27,931 bases of DNA. Origin: Methanobrevibacter sp. Lineage in GTDB: Archaea > Methanobacteriota > Methanobacteria > Methanobacteriales > Methanobacteriaceae. Shown here piece after piece: positions 15,403 to 24,174 of the stretch (positions within the stretch are counted from its first letter, which is position 1; the number at the start of each line of letters is the position of its first letter). The position numbers were made by a program, and so were the translations under genes. A model generated the notes under the pieces. That model saw only the letters and a list, made by a program, of their open reading frames with translations. It did no database searches and was not told the origin of the DNA. The stretch spans positions 1-27,931 of the forward strand of contig JAGCBE010000324.1 in NCBI GenBank assembly GCA_017652345.1, in the 5' to 3' direction.

Positions 15403-16893
15403 ATGAAAAAAATGATAGAGTCTGTTGAACTTCACAATGAGTTAAATCCACTTATTTGGAAAAATAATGAATTATTGCCAGATGTTGAGAGTAAGCTTCT
15501 TAATATAGTTTCATATTTTAAAGATTATTGTGATGTGCCAATGAGAGTTGTTGATGCTCAGATTGTTGGGTCAAATGCGTCATTTAATTATAGTAAATAT
15601 TCAGATTTAGATTTACATCTAATAGTTAATTTTGATATAATAGATGCTTCTAATGAAGTTTTACAAGCAGCTTATAACAATGAGAAGACTTCTTTTAATA
15701 AAAATTATGATGTAAAGATACATGGGATAGATGTAGAGATGTATATACAAGATATTAAAACATCTACAATGTCCAATGGTATATATTCGTTATTTAAAAG
15801 AAGATGGATAAAATTTCCAAAGCCTATTGAATATAAATCTGATTATGATTTTTCAGATGTTATTTCAAAATGGGAAGAGAAGAAAAATTTTGCTATTAAA
15901 TCTGGTAATTCAAGTAAAATAGAAAATTTAATAAATACAGCATACCTAATTAGAAAGAATTCTCTTGAAGTTGATGGAGAGTTTGGGCAAGGAAATCTGC
16001 TATTTAAGGAATTAAGAAATGCTGGAATACTTCAAGAATTAAAAGATGGCTTAATTAAATCAAAGTCAAATGAATTATCATTAGAAAACTTATCTGAGTC
16101 TTTTATGTTAAATGAGGCATCCAGAAATGCTTTAATAACAAAATCTAAAGTTAGTAACAAAGGTAGAGAAAGATTTAGAAGAAGAGTTAAGTCAAAGGTT
16201 GCTAATCAAGTTAAACAATTCAATTCTATTGATATGAATAAATTGTTTAAGGATGGAATATTAACAGTTAATGTTGCAGTAAAAGGTGAAACAGATGACT
16301 ATACTGTAAAAATATCATTTGGTGGATTTTTAGATATTTTAAGAAAAGAAATATCGAGAACAAATGTTTTTGATTTAAGAGCAGTTACAAGAGCTTTATT
16401 AGATGCTTTTAATAAAGATGATGTTTATATACATTGTTCATGCCCTGATTGGAAGTTTCGGTATGCATATTGGGCCACTAAAAATAACATAAACAGCGGA
16501 GAGCCACAGAATGATAATGGTAAGTGGATAAGAAATCCAGATGATAGGTTAGGTAGTGGTTGTAAACATGTACTCTTAGTTCTATCTAATAATAGTTGGT
16601 TAATAAAAGTAGCAAGTGTTATTAAAAATTATGTGAAATATATGGAAAAATATTATCAGAAACAATATGCTGATATTATTTATCCTGCGATATATGGTAA
16701 ACCTTATGAGGAACCTGTTCAGACTGGTATGTTTGATACTGGGGATGAGCTTGATTCTGAAGAAGATACTCTTGATAAGTCTAACGAATTTGGTAGAACT
16801 TCTACTCAGTTTAAGAAAGGAAATAAGCAAGGTCTAAGATTTGCAAGTAAAGATTCTGAGATAGAGGGTCAGGAGGAAATTGATTTAGACTAA
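15403..16893 (+). CDS. Nucleotidyltransferase-SWIM zinc-motif fusion
   Basis: This protein has 496 residues from ATG 15403, chosen because TTGGAGTG at 15388-15395 is then its ribosome-binding site; a TTG at 15388 is the alternative. Residues about 30-115 look like a polymerase-beta-type nucleotidyltransferase: G56-S57, then SKYSDLDLHLI with D68 and D70, and a third acidic position D110 or E112. Residues 345-389 hold C345-x-C347-x39-C387-x-H389, a SWIM-type zinc motif, in VYIHCSCPDWKF ... GSGCKHVLL. A candidate prohead-protease site LSE232|S233 separates the two halves. Substrate is unknown; this class transfers nucleotides to protein, RNA or small molecules. Position among structural genes suggests a virion protein, perhaps packaged in the head and released as a separate transferase. 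It could also be cytoplasmic. Confidence 0.68.
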   Translation: MKKMIESVELHNELNPLIWKNNELLPDVESKLLNIVSYFKDYCDVPMRVVDAQIVGSNASFNYSKYSDLDLHLIVNFDIIDASNEVLQAAYNNEKTSFNKNYDVKIHGIDVEMYIQDIKTSTMSNGIYSLFKRRWIKFPKPIEYKSDYDFSDVISKWEEKKNFAIKSGNSSKIENLINTAYLIRKNSLEVDGEFGQGNLLFKELRNAGILQELKDGLIKSKSNELSLENLSESFMLNEASRNALITKSKVSNKGRERFRRRVKSKVANQVKQFNSIDMNKLFKDGILTVNVAVKGETDDYTVKISFGGFLDILRKEISRTNVFDLRAVTRALLDAFNKDDVYIHCSCPDWKFRYAYWATKNNINSGEPQNDNGKWIRNPDDRLGSGCKHVLLVLSNNSWLIKVASVIKNYVKYMEKYYQKQYADIIYPAIYGKPYEEPVQTGMFDTGDELDSEEDTLDKSNEFGRTSTQFKKGNKQGLRFASKDSEIEGQEEIDLD

Positions 16894-16981
16894 TATTTCT
16901 GTTAAATAATCCTATAATAATAATCTCTAAAAATGTATATATTTAATATAAATAATATTATTTAAGGAGATAAAATTAATA

Positions 16982-17734
16982 ATGGATTATACTTTAACTG
17001 GTACATATACCCTTCCTTCTTTGGGAAAAATTTATGGTTGTGATGTAAATCCGAATGTGAAAATTCGGTCAATGACAGTAGCAGAAGAAATGAAGAGGTT
17101 AAATTCCTCTGATCGGCCTTATAAAAATATTGCCGATATTATAGATGATTGTTTGATTGATAAACCGGGAATATCTTCTTATGATATGTGTCTTGGTGAT
17201 TTCCAATATTTGCTCCACAAATTGAGAGTTGTGACTTATGGTTCTAAGTATAAGCTTTCTTCTAAATGCCCTCATTGTGGATTTGAGAATGTTGGTGAAA
17301 TTGATCTTAATGATATGTCTGTTTCTTCTTATACTGATGATGTAAATAAATATTTTGAATTAGAGTTACCTATTTCAAAAAATAGAGTTAGAATAAGAAT
17401 GCAGACTCCAAGGATTTTAGATGACATAACAGTTAGAACTAAAGAAATAACTGCTAAGAGAGGTTCATCATCCAAGGATTCTGCATTTTTGCTTAATATA
17501 CAGTCTGTTATAGATACAGTAAATGGAGAAAAATTAGACATTATTAGGAAGCAAGATTTTGTTCAGCAACTTCCAATGGCAGATATAAATTATATTCTTG
17601 CCTATGAAAATAAGTTAAATGAATCGATTGGTCTTAATGTCGAGTTAGATAATACGTGTGATTTTTGTGGGTTAGATTATAAAAGCCCCTTTCGTGTCAC
17701 CCCTGAATTTTTTAGACCCTCTATTGACATCTAA
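16982..17734 (+). CDS. gp26-like baseplate hub / tail chaperone protein
   Basis: This 250-residue protein has AAGGAGAT upstream. Its start, TLPSLGKIYGCDVNPNVKIR with SMTVAEEMKRL, is like T4 gp26-type baseplate hub proteins and the tail-assembly chaperones that precede the tape measure gene. Two CxxC pairs (C96-x2-C99 in SKCPHCGF; C226-x2-C229 in NTCDFCGL) very probably bind one zinc. An 89-base gap before the gene contains AT-rich sequence without a terminator. The 3' end overlaps a second frame (entry at 17694-17927) in the way that gpG/gpGT-type chaperone pairs overlap. The placement between the tube and the tape measure supports the chaperone reading; the CxxC pairs and N-terminus support the gp26 reading. 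The two need not conflict. Confidence 0.65.
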   Translation: MDYTLTGTYTLPSLGKIYGCDVNPNVKIRSMTVAEEMKRLNSSDRPYKNIADIIDDCLIDKPGISSYDMCLGDFQYLLHKLRVVTYGSKYKLSSKCPHCGFENVGEIDLNDMSVSSYTDDVNKYFELELPISKNRVRIRMQTPRILDDITVRTKEITAKRGSSSKDSAFLLNIQSVIDTVNGEKLDIIRKQDFVQQLPMADINYILAYENKLNESIGLNVELDNTCDFCGLDYKSPFRVTPEFFRPSIDI

Positions 17735-17927
17735 TGCTGGTAAATATTGTGCAGAGAGATATAAAGAATTAACCAGGGGAAGATATTTAATTTCAAAGTA
17801 TTGCAATACTTCATATAATGATGTTGGTAATATATCACCGTTAGAAAGAGATTACATTATTGGATTTATAACAGAAGAATTAGAAAGACAACAAAAAGCT
17901 TATGAAGAAGCTAAAAATAAAAGATAA
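17694..17927 (+). CDS. Overlapping +1 frame, possible frameshift extension
   Basis: An open frame of 77 codons overlaps the last 41 bases of the preceding gene in the +1 frame and ends 23 bases before the tape measure start. The peptide is helical and charged (KYCAERYKELTRGRYLISKY; ERDYIIGFITEELERQQKAY). The possible starts, GTG 17694 and TTG 17724, both lack a Shine-Dalgarno. The frame is open back to 17676, and candidate slip points lie in the shared stretch: CCCC followed by TTT at 17686-17692 and T6 at 17708-17713. Tail chaperones before the tape measure commonly use programmed frameshifting, so a fused protein of roughly 310 residues is plausible. Separate translation by coupling is the alternative. 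Confidence 0.6.
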   Translation: MSPLNFLDPLLTSNAGKYCAERYKELTRGRYLISKYCNTSYNDVGNISPLERDYIIGFITEELERQQKAYEEAKNKR

Positions 17928-17950
17928 TTCATCTTTGGTAGGTGATTTTA

Positions 17951-20545
17951 TTGGATGATAATTTCAAAGATATATTAAGAGAAGAAGAAGGAAGATTAAA
18001 AGATTTAAGTGTATCATTTTCTTCTATTAGTAAGGAAATATATAAAAGTGAATATGATTTAGCAAGACTAGAAAAAAGGATTGCAAAAGCTTCTAAGAAA
18101 AATATAGATGCATTAATTGATGAGAAGAATGCCCTGTTAGTGTCTCTTGATAAGTATAAAAAAAATAAAGAGAATGTTGAAAAATTTATACATGACCAAG
18201 CTATGAAAAATATTCTCAGTAGAGCAAATGCTGTTCTAACATATGATGAGAAAATATATTTACAAAAAAAGATTAAAGAAAAAGCTATCTATGATACCAC
18301 TATAAAATATACAAAAGAGACAGATGAAGAGCAAAAAAAGATTCTTAAAAATAAGATAGACGGGTATAAAAAAGTATTAAATCTTTTAGAAGAAGAAGAG
18401 AAAATTAATGCAAAGAATCTTGATTATGACAAAAAAAGATTAGAGCTTGAGAAGAAAATTAAAGGTCTTGAAAAGGTTGGCGATAAAAAAGGAGCTAAGT
18501 CTGCATTAATAGAAAGAAAAAAGCTTATATTAGAGGCAGAAAAAGATGCTTTAAATGAAGATGTAGCAAATAATCGTATATCAAAAGAAGAATATGATTC
18601 AAGACTAAAGTATATAAACAAGCAAGAGAGAAGTTTACATAGAGAAGAATCTTTGTCTAAGTTTGTAAATGAAGAACTGCCAAGAGCTACTAAGAGATTG
18701 ATTGATGGCATAAAAAGTTCTTTATCAACATCATTAAATTCAGCAATAGATGATGTTGTAAGCCATAGAACTAAGGTTATGGCAAGACTCCAAGGTTTTG
18801 GTGGGGATGAGTATGACTATACTGGTTTAACATCTACAATGGCAAGGAGTCTTTCTACAAGTCCATATATTACTCAAAAAGCTTTTATAGCGAAATTAGA
18901 TGAAGCAGTTGATAAGGGTATTGCTTATAATGTAGAGCAAAGAACTTTTTTATCTACTATTAGTGAAAGTATTGCTACTACTTTTGATGCTTTTGATTCA
19001 AATTTAATGAGAATCATTAGATTACAGCAAGCAGATAGTACAGCTGCAAGATTAGGTATGGAGGCCGCTTTAACTAAAACATTTAACCAAGTATTTTCTG
19101 ATACAAGTTATTTGAGCGATATGTATGATAGTGTTACAGCAGCTATTGTTGATTCAGAAGCAACTATGAGCAGAGAAAGAGCAACAGAGTTTGAGTATAC
19201 TGTTCAAAAATGGTTAGGTTCTCTTTATTCTTTGGGTGCTTCAAGTGAGCTTATAAGTCAAATAGCTCAAGGGCTTAATTATTTAGGAACTGGTAATGTT
19301 CAAGCTCTTGCAAGTAATTCTCCACTTCAAACATTATTTGCTATGTCTGCAAGCAGAGCAGAAGGTTTAGATTATGCAGATTTATTAGTTCAAGGCTTAG
19401 ATGCTTCTAATACTAATAAATTGATGAAAGCAATGGTTGAGTATCTTAAGGAAATAGCTGTAACTAATAGAGCAAACAATGTTGTTAAAGCTGCTTACGG
19501 TGATTTATATAATATGTCTCTTGCTGATATGAGGGCTATAACATCTTTATCCTCCACAGATATATCATCAATATATTCACAAAATTTGGATTATAGTGGT
19601 ATGCAGACAGAGCTTTCAAGCCAATTTAATAGTATTTCAAATAGATACTCTCAGTCTGAGAAACTTAGTAATGTGATAGAAAATTTTATGTATACACTTG
19701 GTTCTGGGATAGCTACAGATGCATTCAGATTAGTTACATGGAAAGTTGCTGATTTTGTTGAGAATGCTACAGGTGGTACTCACTTACCATCTGTTTTTGT
19801 GCATGGTTGGGGTGTAGACCTTTCTCCATTTACTTTGGAGGGAATAGCAAAGGCAGCGGTTATTGGAGGTTCTGGTTTAAGCCAAATTGGAAATATACTC
19901 AGTTCACTGTCCAGTGATAATAAAAGTGGTTTAAATTTATCTGTTTGGGGTGGTCTTGATAAACTTCAAAGGGGTCAAATAGAAACTACAACAGCAGGTT
20001 CCATTCAAACTACTTCTGGGAGTATGGGCATTGGTTCAAGCAGCTCTAGCGATATAAAAAAATCATCGTTATCTAGTATAAAAGATGAATCTAGCGATGT
20101 TAGTGAAGTAATGAATGCTGACCAAGAAGATGAGTATACGGCTAATGATATTTATGTTGCTATGTATAAGGATAAAACACCTGTTCCAGTTGCAGTGGAT
20201 ATGGATAATGGTTTAGGATATTTGTTAATGCAGTTAGCAAATCAGATGTTATCAGTGAATAGAGTAACAGATGTTAATATTAAGAAAGCTGATATACAAG
20301 TACCAACTGTTGTAACTCAAATGGACAACAAATTTAAAGAAGAGATAAGAAACTATATTAAATCTACATATATAGAGTTGCTTGCAGATGAACTTAGAAC
20401 ATCATTAATAGGACAAACTAAGGGTTTTGGTGGAGCTACAATCGCAAAGGTTTGTGATAAGATAATGAACGATAAGGTTGATGTTGAAGTTAGAAATAAT
20501 AATTTTGATAGATTCTTAGATTTACAAAGTGGAATTTTTGGATAA
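17951..20545 (+). CDS. Tail tape measure protein
   Basis: The TTG at 17951 is preferred, because AGGTGAT at 17940-17946 then acts as its ribosome-binding site; GTG 17942 lies inside that site. The product has about 864 residues. The first 240 residues are long Lys/Glu coiled coil (DLARLEKRIAKASKKN, EKEKINAKNL-like runs), followed by a helical middle and a Gly/Ala/Ser-rich hydrophobic stretch (GIAKAAVIGGSGLSQIGNIL), typical of tape measures. At roughly 1.5 angstrom per residue the tail would be near 130 nm long. It follows the chaperone-like genes and precedes baseplate genes, the canonical place. No peptidase motif is visible in it. One I-S-E-S string occurs and is probably chance. Confidence 0.88.
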   Translation: MDDNFKDILREEEGRLKDLSVSFSSISKEIYKSEYDLARLEKRIAKASKKNIDALIDEKNALLVSLDKYKKNKENVEKFIHDQAMKNILSRANAVLTYDEKIYLQKKIKEKAIYDTTIKYTKETDEEQKKILKNKIDGYKKVLNLLEEEEKINAKNLDYDKKRLELEKKIKGLEKVGDKKGAKSALIERKKLILEAEKDALNEDVANNRISKEEYDSRLKYINKQERSLHREESLSKFVNEELPRATKRLIDGIKSSLSTSLNSAIDDVVSHRTKVMARLQGFGGDEYDYTGLTSTMARSLSTSPYITQKAFIAKLDEAVDKGIAYNVEQRTFLSTISESIATTFDAFDSNLMRIIRLQQADSTAARLGMEAALTKTFNQVFSDTSYLSDMYDSVTAAIVDSEATMSRERATEFEYTVQKWLGSLYSLGASSELISQIAQGLNYLGTGNVQALASNSPLQTLFAMSASRAEGLDYADLLVQGLDASNTNKLMKAMVEYLKEIAVTNRANNVVKAAYGDLYNMSLADMRAITSLSSTDISSIYSQNLDYSGMQTELSSQFNSISNRYSQSEKLSNVIENFMYTLGSGIATDAFRLVTWKVADFVENATGGTHLPSVFVHGWGVDLSPFTLEGIAKAAVIGGSGLSQIGNILSSLSSDNKSGLNLSVWGGLDKLQRGQIETTTAGSIQTTSGSMGIGSSSSSDIKKSSLSSIKDESSDVSEVMNADQEDEYTANDIYVAMYKDKTPVPVAVDMDNGLGYLLMQLANQMLSVNRVTDVNIKKADIQVPTVVTQMDNKFKEEIRNYIKSTYIELLADELRTSLIGQTKGFGGATIAKVCDKIMNDKVDVEVRNNNFDRFLDLQSGIFG

Positions 20546-20557
20546 AGGAGGAAAGTG

Positions 20558-21901
20558 ATGTTTCAAAAATTTTTTACTGATACCATAGAAAGTAAGTTTG
20601 TGAAAGCATTATTGAGAAATATTGCTATTCCTCAATATCCAACTGTTTCTGATGATGATTATGTTATAAGTAATGGAACATATTTAAATAAATATGGAAT
20701 AGTAAAGTTTGATGGTTCTGGTAAAGCTGGTTCTGTTACTTTTACAAGATTAGCTCCATATATCTATAATTTTTATAACAAGTCATTTACTGAGAAGTAT
20801 GTATCGAAGGATAATTTTTACGACTCAGATACGCATGAAAAGCTTGGAAACTATTTAAGAGCTTATAGAGATTTGAATGATGTGGATTTGATGCCATATT
20901 ATAATTGCTTTTCTTATAGATTTTTAGATTATCTACATTTAGATAAATCACAAATTAATGGTGTTAATTTTTCTCATAGTGACTTATATAAGGTTATATC
21001 TGTTCCTATAAGGTTTGATAAGACATACTCAATAGGGATTGATAGTCTGACTCCGCTTTTATTTAAATCCGTATTGAGAGATAAGTTTGGGTTACTTGTT
21101 TCGAGAATTGATGGGGAAAAACACCAAATAACTAATTTGTTGAATAGTTGTAAGATTATTGTAAATGGTACTGAAATAACTAATGAAAACTGTTATGAGA
21201 TAGTTAGTAGTAATTATGGCAGTATTATTCATTATAAAATCTCATTAGAGGGTGTAGAAAACTCTATTGCTTTAAAGTTAAAAAACATGGAGAAATACCT
21301 TAATTTACTTATTCAAGTCAATGGTAATAATAAATCAGCTATTACGGTTTTAGAGGGCGACTATTCAAATTCTTATAAAACGTATAATGTGTATAATATG
21401 GATTTTAGAAATCTTAAAAATACTAAACAGTCTAATGCTTTTAGAACAAAAGAAGATGTTATAGATGATATTGTAAATAGCAATTCTAATTTTACATACT
21501 CTAACATGTTTGACTCTACAAGTACATCTTCTTTTAATGCTTATGTTGATTCGTTTAGTAAATCAGATTTAAATAATAAAAATAGATTCTTGTTAGATGG
21601 AGTCAGTCTATTAGAAATAGGTGCAACAGAGACATTCGCTTTTTCAAATAGACTGGTTGAGTATTTGTTACTGAATGTTGTAGACAGCATGGAGACAATA
21701 GATGACAATATAACTAGGGTTCAAAAAATATTAAAACTTGATAATAGGCATGATGTTATTCCAAGTGTTTGGTCTGATTTATTAAGATGTACTTTATATA
21801 GAGACTATATGAAATCTGATTTAGTGAAAAAATTAGATGTTAGCGGTTTTGTAGACAAAGATATTGAAAAAATGATTATGAGGGGTGGGAGTGGTTATTA
21901 A
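20558..21901 (+). CDS. Unknown tail/baseplate-associated protein
   Basis: This protein has 447 residues from ATG 20558, which has AAAGGAGGA at ideal distance; the GTG at 20555 is too close to it. Sequence features: N-terminal helix (FQKFFTDTIESKFVKALL), mixed beta/alpha middle with many Tyr, Asn and Asp, and a helical C-terminus (RVQKILKLDNRHDVIPSVWS). I recognise no domain. Its stop overlaps the start of the next gene (TAATG), so it is translated with the baseplate genes. In contractile phages this slot, between tape measure and tube initiator, often holds a baseplate or tape-measure-cap protein. That is context only. Confidence 0.5.
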   Translation: MFQKFFTDTIESKFVKALLRNIAIPQYPTVSDDDYVISNGTYLNKYGIVKFDGSGKAGSVTFTRLAPYIYNFYNKSFTEKYVSKDNFYDSDTHEKLGNYLRAYRDLNDVDLMPYYNCFSYRFLDYLHLDKSQINGVNFSHSDLYKVISVPIRFDKTYSIGIDSLTPLLFKSVLRDKFGLLVSRIDGEKHQITNLLNSCKIIVNGTEITNENCYEIVSSNYGSIIHYKISLEGVENSIALKLKNMEKYLNLLIQVNGNNKSAITVLEGDYSNSYKTYNVYNMDFRNLKNTKQSNAFRTKEDVIDDIVNSNSNFTYSNMFDSTSTSSFNAYVDSFSKSDLNNKNRFLLDGVSLLEIGATETFAFSNRLVEYLLLNVVDSMETIDDNITRVQKILKLDNRHDVIPSVWSDLLRCTLYRDYMKSDLVKKLDVSGFVDKDIEKMIMRGGSGY

Positions 21902-22578
21902 TGGCAGTTAGTTCTATTCCTTTAATTGGACAAAATAAAGAAAATAGACCACTTTTGATGATAGAAAACTATGTGTATTTACATCATTTGGATGAGTTTA
22001 TTATAATTCCTACATATCCGGAACATATCACAGATACATCAATTGTCAACTTTACTCCAAATACTCCTCTTGCAAGATCGGCTCCTATTTACTCTTATTC
22101 TTCCTCTGGGCCTCGTTCAGTTGGTTTTTCTTTTAAGTTGCACAGAGAACTAATGAAACAGGTTAATTATAAAAAAAGTAATGCAAAGGTTACTATAACA
22201 GATGATTATGTAGATACTTTGATTAAATACTTACAAGCCGCTGCTTATCCAAAATATGGTGATGCTGAAAAACTCGTTGACCCACCTCTTGTGTCAGTTA
22301 GAATTGGTGATGATATTTATATAAAAGGAATTATAAATGGTTCTGTTCAGACAGACTATGATTTACCAATAATTACAGATGAAAACGGGAATGATAAGTA
22401 TGCCATGGTTACGATAGGATTTACAGTAAACGAGGTAGACCCTTATGATGCTGATACAGTTGCAATGGCTGGTAGCTTTAGAGGGTTAAATGCGTCTCTA
22501 GAAAGAAATCTTTGGAAAGCAAGTAACAGTCTATCTGGAAATTTAATAGACGGTGGAGTAAATACGAGTGTTAGGTAG
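21901..22578 (+). CDS. Baseplate tube initiator-like protein (CIS tube family)
   Basis: This 225-residue protein starts in a TAATG overlap with the previous gene. It has the pattern of contractile-injection-system tube-adaptor proteins: a beta hairpin region (IIIPTYPEHI, ...NTPLARSAPIYSYSSSGPRS), VGFSFKLHRELM, a helix with VDTLIKYLQAAAYPKYG, then PPLVSVRIGDDIYIKGIING and a final strand pair with VTIGFTVNEVDPY. Proteins of this type (XkdP N-terminal part, T4 gp48/gp54 functional equivalents) form the first ring on which tail tube subunits stack. The LysM domain often fused in XkdP is instead found in the next gene. No unusual feature was noted. Confidence 0.7.
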   Translation: MAVSSIPLIGQNKENRPLLMIENYVYLHHLDEFIIIPTYPEHITDTSIVNFTPNTPLARSAPIYSYSSSGPRSVGFSFKLHRELMKQVNYKKSNAKVTITDDYVDTLIKYLQAAAYPKYGDAEKLVDPPLVSVRIGDDIYIKGIINGSVQTDYDLPIITDENGNDKYAMVTIGFTVNEVDPYDADTVAMAGSFRGLNASLERNLWKASNSLSGNLIDGGVNTSVR

Positions 22579-22593
22579 TTGAGGGTAATATAG

Positions 22594-22911
22594 ATGGATT
22601 ATTTAAAGAATAAGTTTTATAAAAATTATAATCAAATATCAAGATATAATACTGCCCCATGCTATTACCATATATTGGATAATAAGTATTTAACGGGATT
22701 TTCAAAAAGACTCAAAGATACTACTCCATATGTCATACATATAGTTAAAAAGGCAGATACATTTGATTCTCTTGCATTATATTATTATAATAATCCAACC
22801 TATTTTTGGATTATTTGTGATTTTAACAGGATAAATGACCCGTTCTATGAGTTAGAAGAGGGGCAAAGAATAAAAATCCCATCATTTTCCATGATAGAGT
22901 TTGAGGACTAG
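22594..22911 (+). CDS. LysM-domain baseplate wedge protein (gp53-like)
   Basis: This 105-residue protein has GAGGGTAATATAG upstream. Residues about 46-105 form a LysM-like domain: YVIHIVKKADTFDSLALYYY, then NPTYFWIICDFNRINDPF and the closing GQRIKIPSF. T4 gp53 and related small wedge proteins have the same layout, with a short N-terminal tail (YYHILDNKYLTGF) before a LysM-type fold. In the baseplate it would clamp hub and wedge parts together. The alternative is the separated LysM part of an XkdP-type protein that anchors the baseplate to the tube. The LysM fold itself is well supported. Confidence 0.72.
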   Translation: MDYLKNKFYKNYNQISRYNTAPCYYHILDNKYLTGFSKRLKDTTPYVIHIVKKADTFDSLALYYYNNPTYFWIICDFNRINDPFYELEEGQRIKIPSFSMIEFED

Positions 22912-22923
22912 AGAGGTGGTAAA

Positions 22924-24174
22924 ATGGCTAATTTATTGAGTTACCCTTCACTTGTAGAGTCCCCATTTATAATTGTGGAAATTGGCGGGTACACTTTTGG
23001 TACTTATGATAACAGTGGTTCAAGATTAGGTGGAAAAGTTACATACCCAAACTTTATGTCACAAATAAATATAGTAAAAATTAATGGGCAAGTTAATACA
23101 TACACAATAAAAATGGTTTATCAAATTACAAAGGGTGATGACCCTAATATGCTCGATGCCATATTTAGTAAGAATAAGGATAAGTATGGCTGGCAGAAAA
23201 TAAAGATAAGCTATGGTGATTGGGCTTGCCCATCATATATTTATAAAGAAGAAGAGGCAATAATTTCAAAGATAAACTCAAAAATAGATTTTAATAGTTC
23301 TAGAATTGAGTATGATTTGAGTTGTACGAGCACAGCACTGCCTCTTACTTCAAATGCTTTTACTTTTCCCGCTGTGACAGCCAAACCAAGTGATTTGTTA
23401 ATAAAACTTTTAACAAATAAGGCGTATGGTTTACAGGAAGTTTTTACTGGAATGACATCAAAATCTAAAGTTATAGATAGTGGTGTTATAGTTTCTGATG
23501 ATAAAGCTGTAAAGATTGAGGCAAAAGATGGCATAAGTATTTTATCGTATATGAACTATTTAGTAAGCTGTATGTCATGTATAACAGACCCGGATGATTC
23601 AATAATAAAGAAAACAAAGTATTATTTATCATTAGAGGATGACATTCTTGGGAAAATGGGTGGGCCATTTTTTAAAGTAACAAAAGTAAATGCAAATGAC
23701 CAAACAAAGGTTTCACAGGATTCAGCAGATACATTTACTGTTGATGTTGGTTATCCTGGAAATAATTTTGTGCTTGGTTTTTCCATAAACAATAATGAGT
23801 TGTGGTCTATTTATTACAATTACACTAAAAATCTTCCACAGACAAACTATGTTTACAGTATTGATAATGAGGGAAACTTAATAACAACATATTCCCCCGC
23901 TATATCTACTTCTAAGGATTTAAAGTACACAACAGAATCAAGTAAAACTTGGTGGACTTCCATGACAGAATTTCCAGTCACGGCAACTTTAACTATAAAA
24001 GGTTTAATGAGGCCATCAATTCTTATGAGTAAGGTTAGAATAAACAGTTATTTTTATGGAAACAAGCATATAAGTTCCGGTTTATACATCATAACAAGGC
24101 AGGAAGATTCTGTCTCATCGTCTGGATATAGAACAACATTGACTCTTACAAGAATAGGTGCTGATGTTATTTGA
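22924..24174 (+). CDS. Baseplate hub protein (gp27 / gpD / XkdQ-like)
   Basis: This 416-residue protein has GAGAGGTGGT upstream. It starts with beta sequence (PFIIVEIGGYTFGTYDNSGS) and continues through IVKINGQVNTYTIKMVYQIT, typical of the first tube-like barrel of hub proteins, then LPLTSNAFTFPAVTAKPSDL and a C-terminal barrel region (PVTATLTIKGLMRPSILMSK, SSGLYIITRQEDSVSSSGYR). In contractile phages this protein is a trimeric hub connecting the tail tube to the spike. The overlap with the next gene (TTGA) and the following spike paralogues support this. It has one L-V-E-S string near the N-terminus, likely chance. Confidence 0.72.
   Translation: MANLLSYPSLVESPFIIVEIGGYTFGTYDNSGSRLGGKVTYPNFMSQINIVKINGQVNTYTIKMVYQITKGDDPNMLDAIFSKNKDKYGWQKIKISYGDWACPSYIYKEEEAIISKINSKIDFNSSRIEYDLSCTSTALPLTSNAFTFPAVTAKPSDLLIKLLTNKAYGLQEVFTGMTSKSKVIDSGVIVSDDKAVKIEAKDGISILSYMNYLVSCMSCITDPDDSIIKKTKYYLSLEDDILGKMGGPFFKVTKVNANDQTKVSQDSADTFTVDVGYPGNNFVLGFSINNNELWSIYYNYTKNLPQTNYVYSIDNEGNLITTYSPAISTSKDLKYTTESSKTWWTSMTEFPVTATLTIKGLMRPSILMSKVRINSYFYGNKHISSGLYIITRQEDSVSSSGYRTTLTLTRIGADVI

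Noticed and set aside
15403..16893. Nucleotidyltransferase as part of a toxin-antitoxin or defence pair
   Set aside because: No partner gene is adjacent, and the gene is embedded in a virion structural operon with a candidate prohead-protease site.
16894..16981. Possible promoter (TATAATAATAAT near 16911) before the gp26-like gene
   Set aside because: No matching -35 element is visible, and such strings are expected by chance in this AT content.
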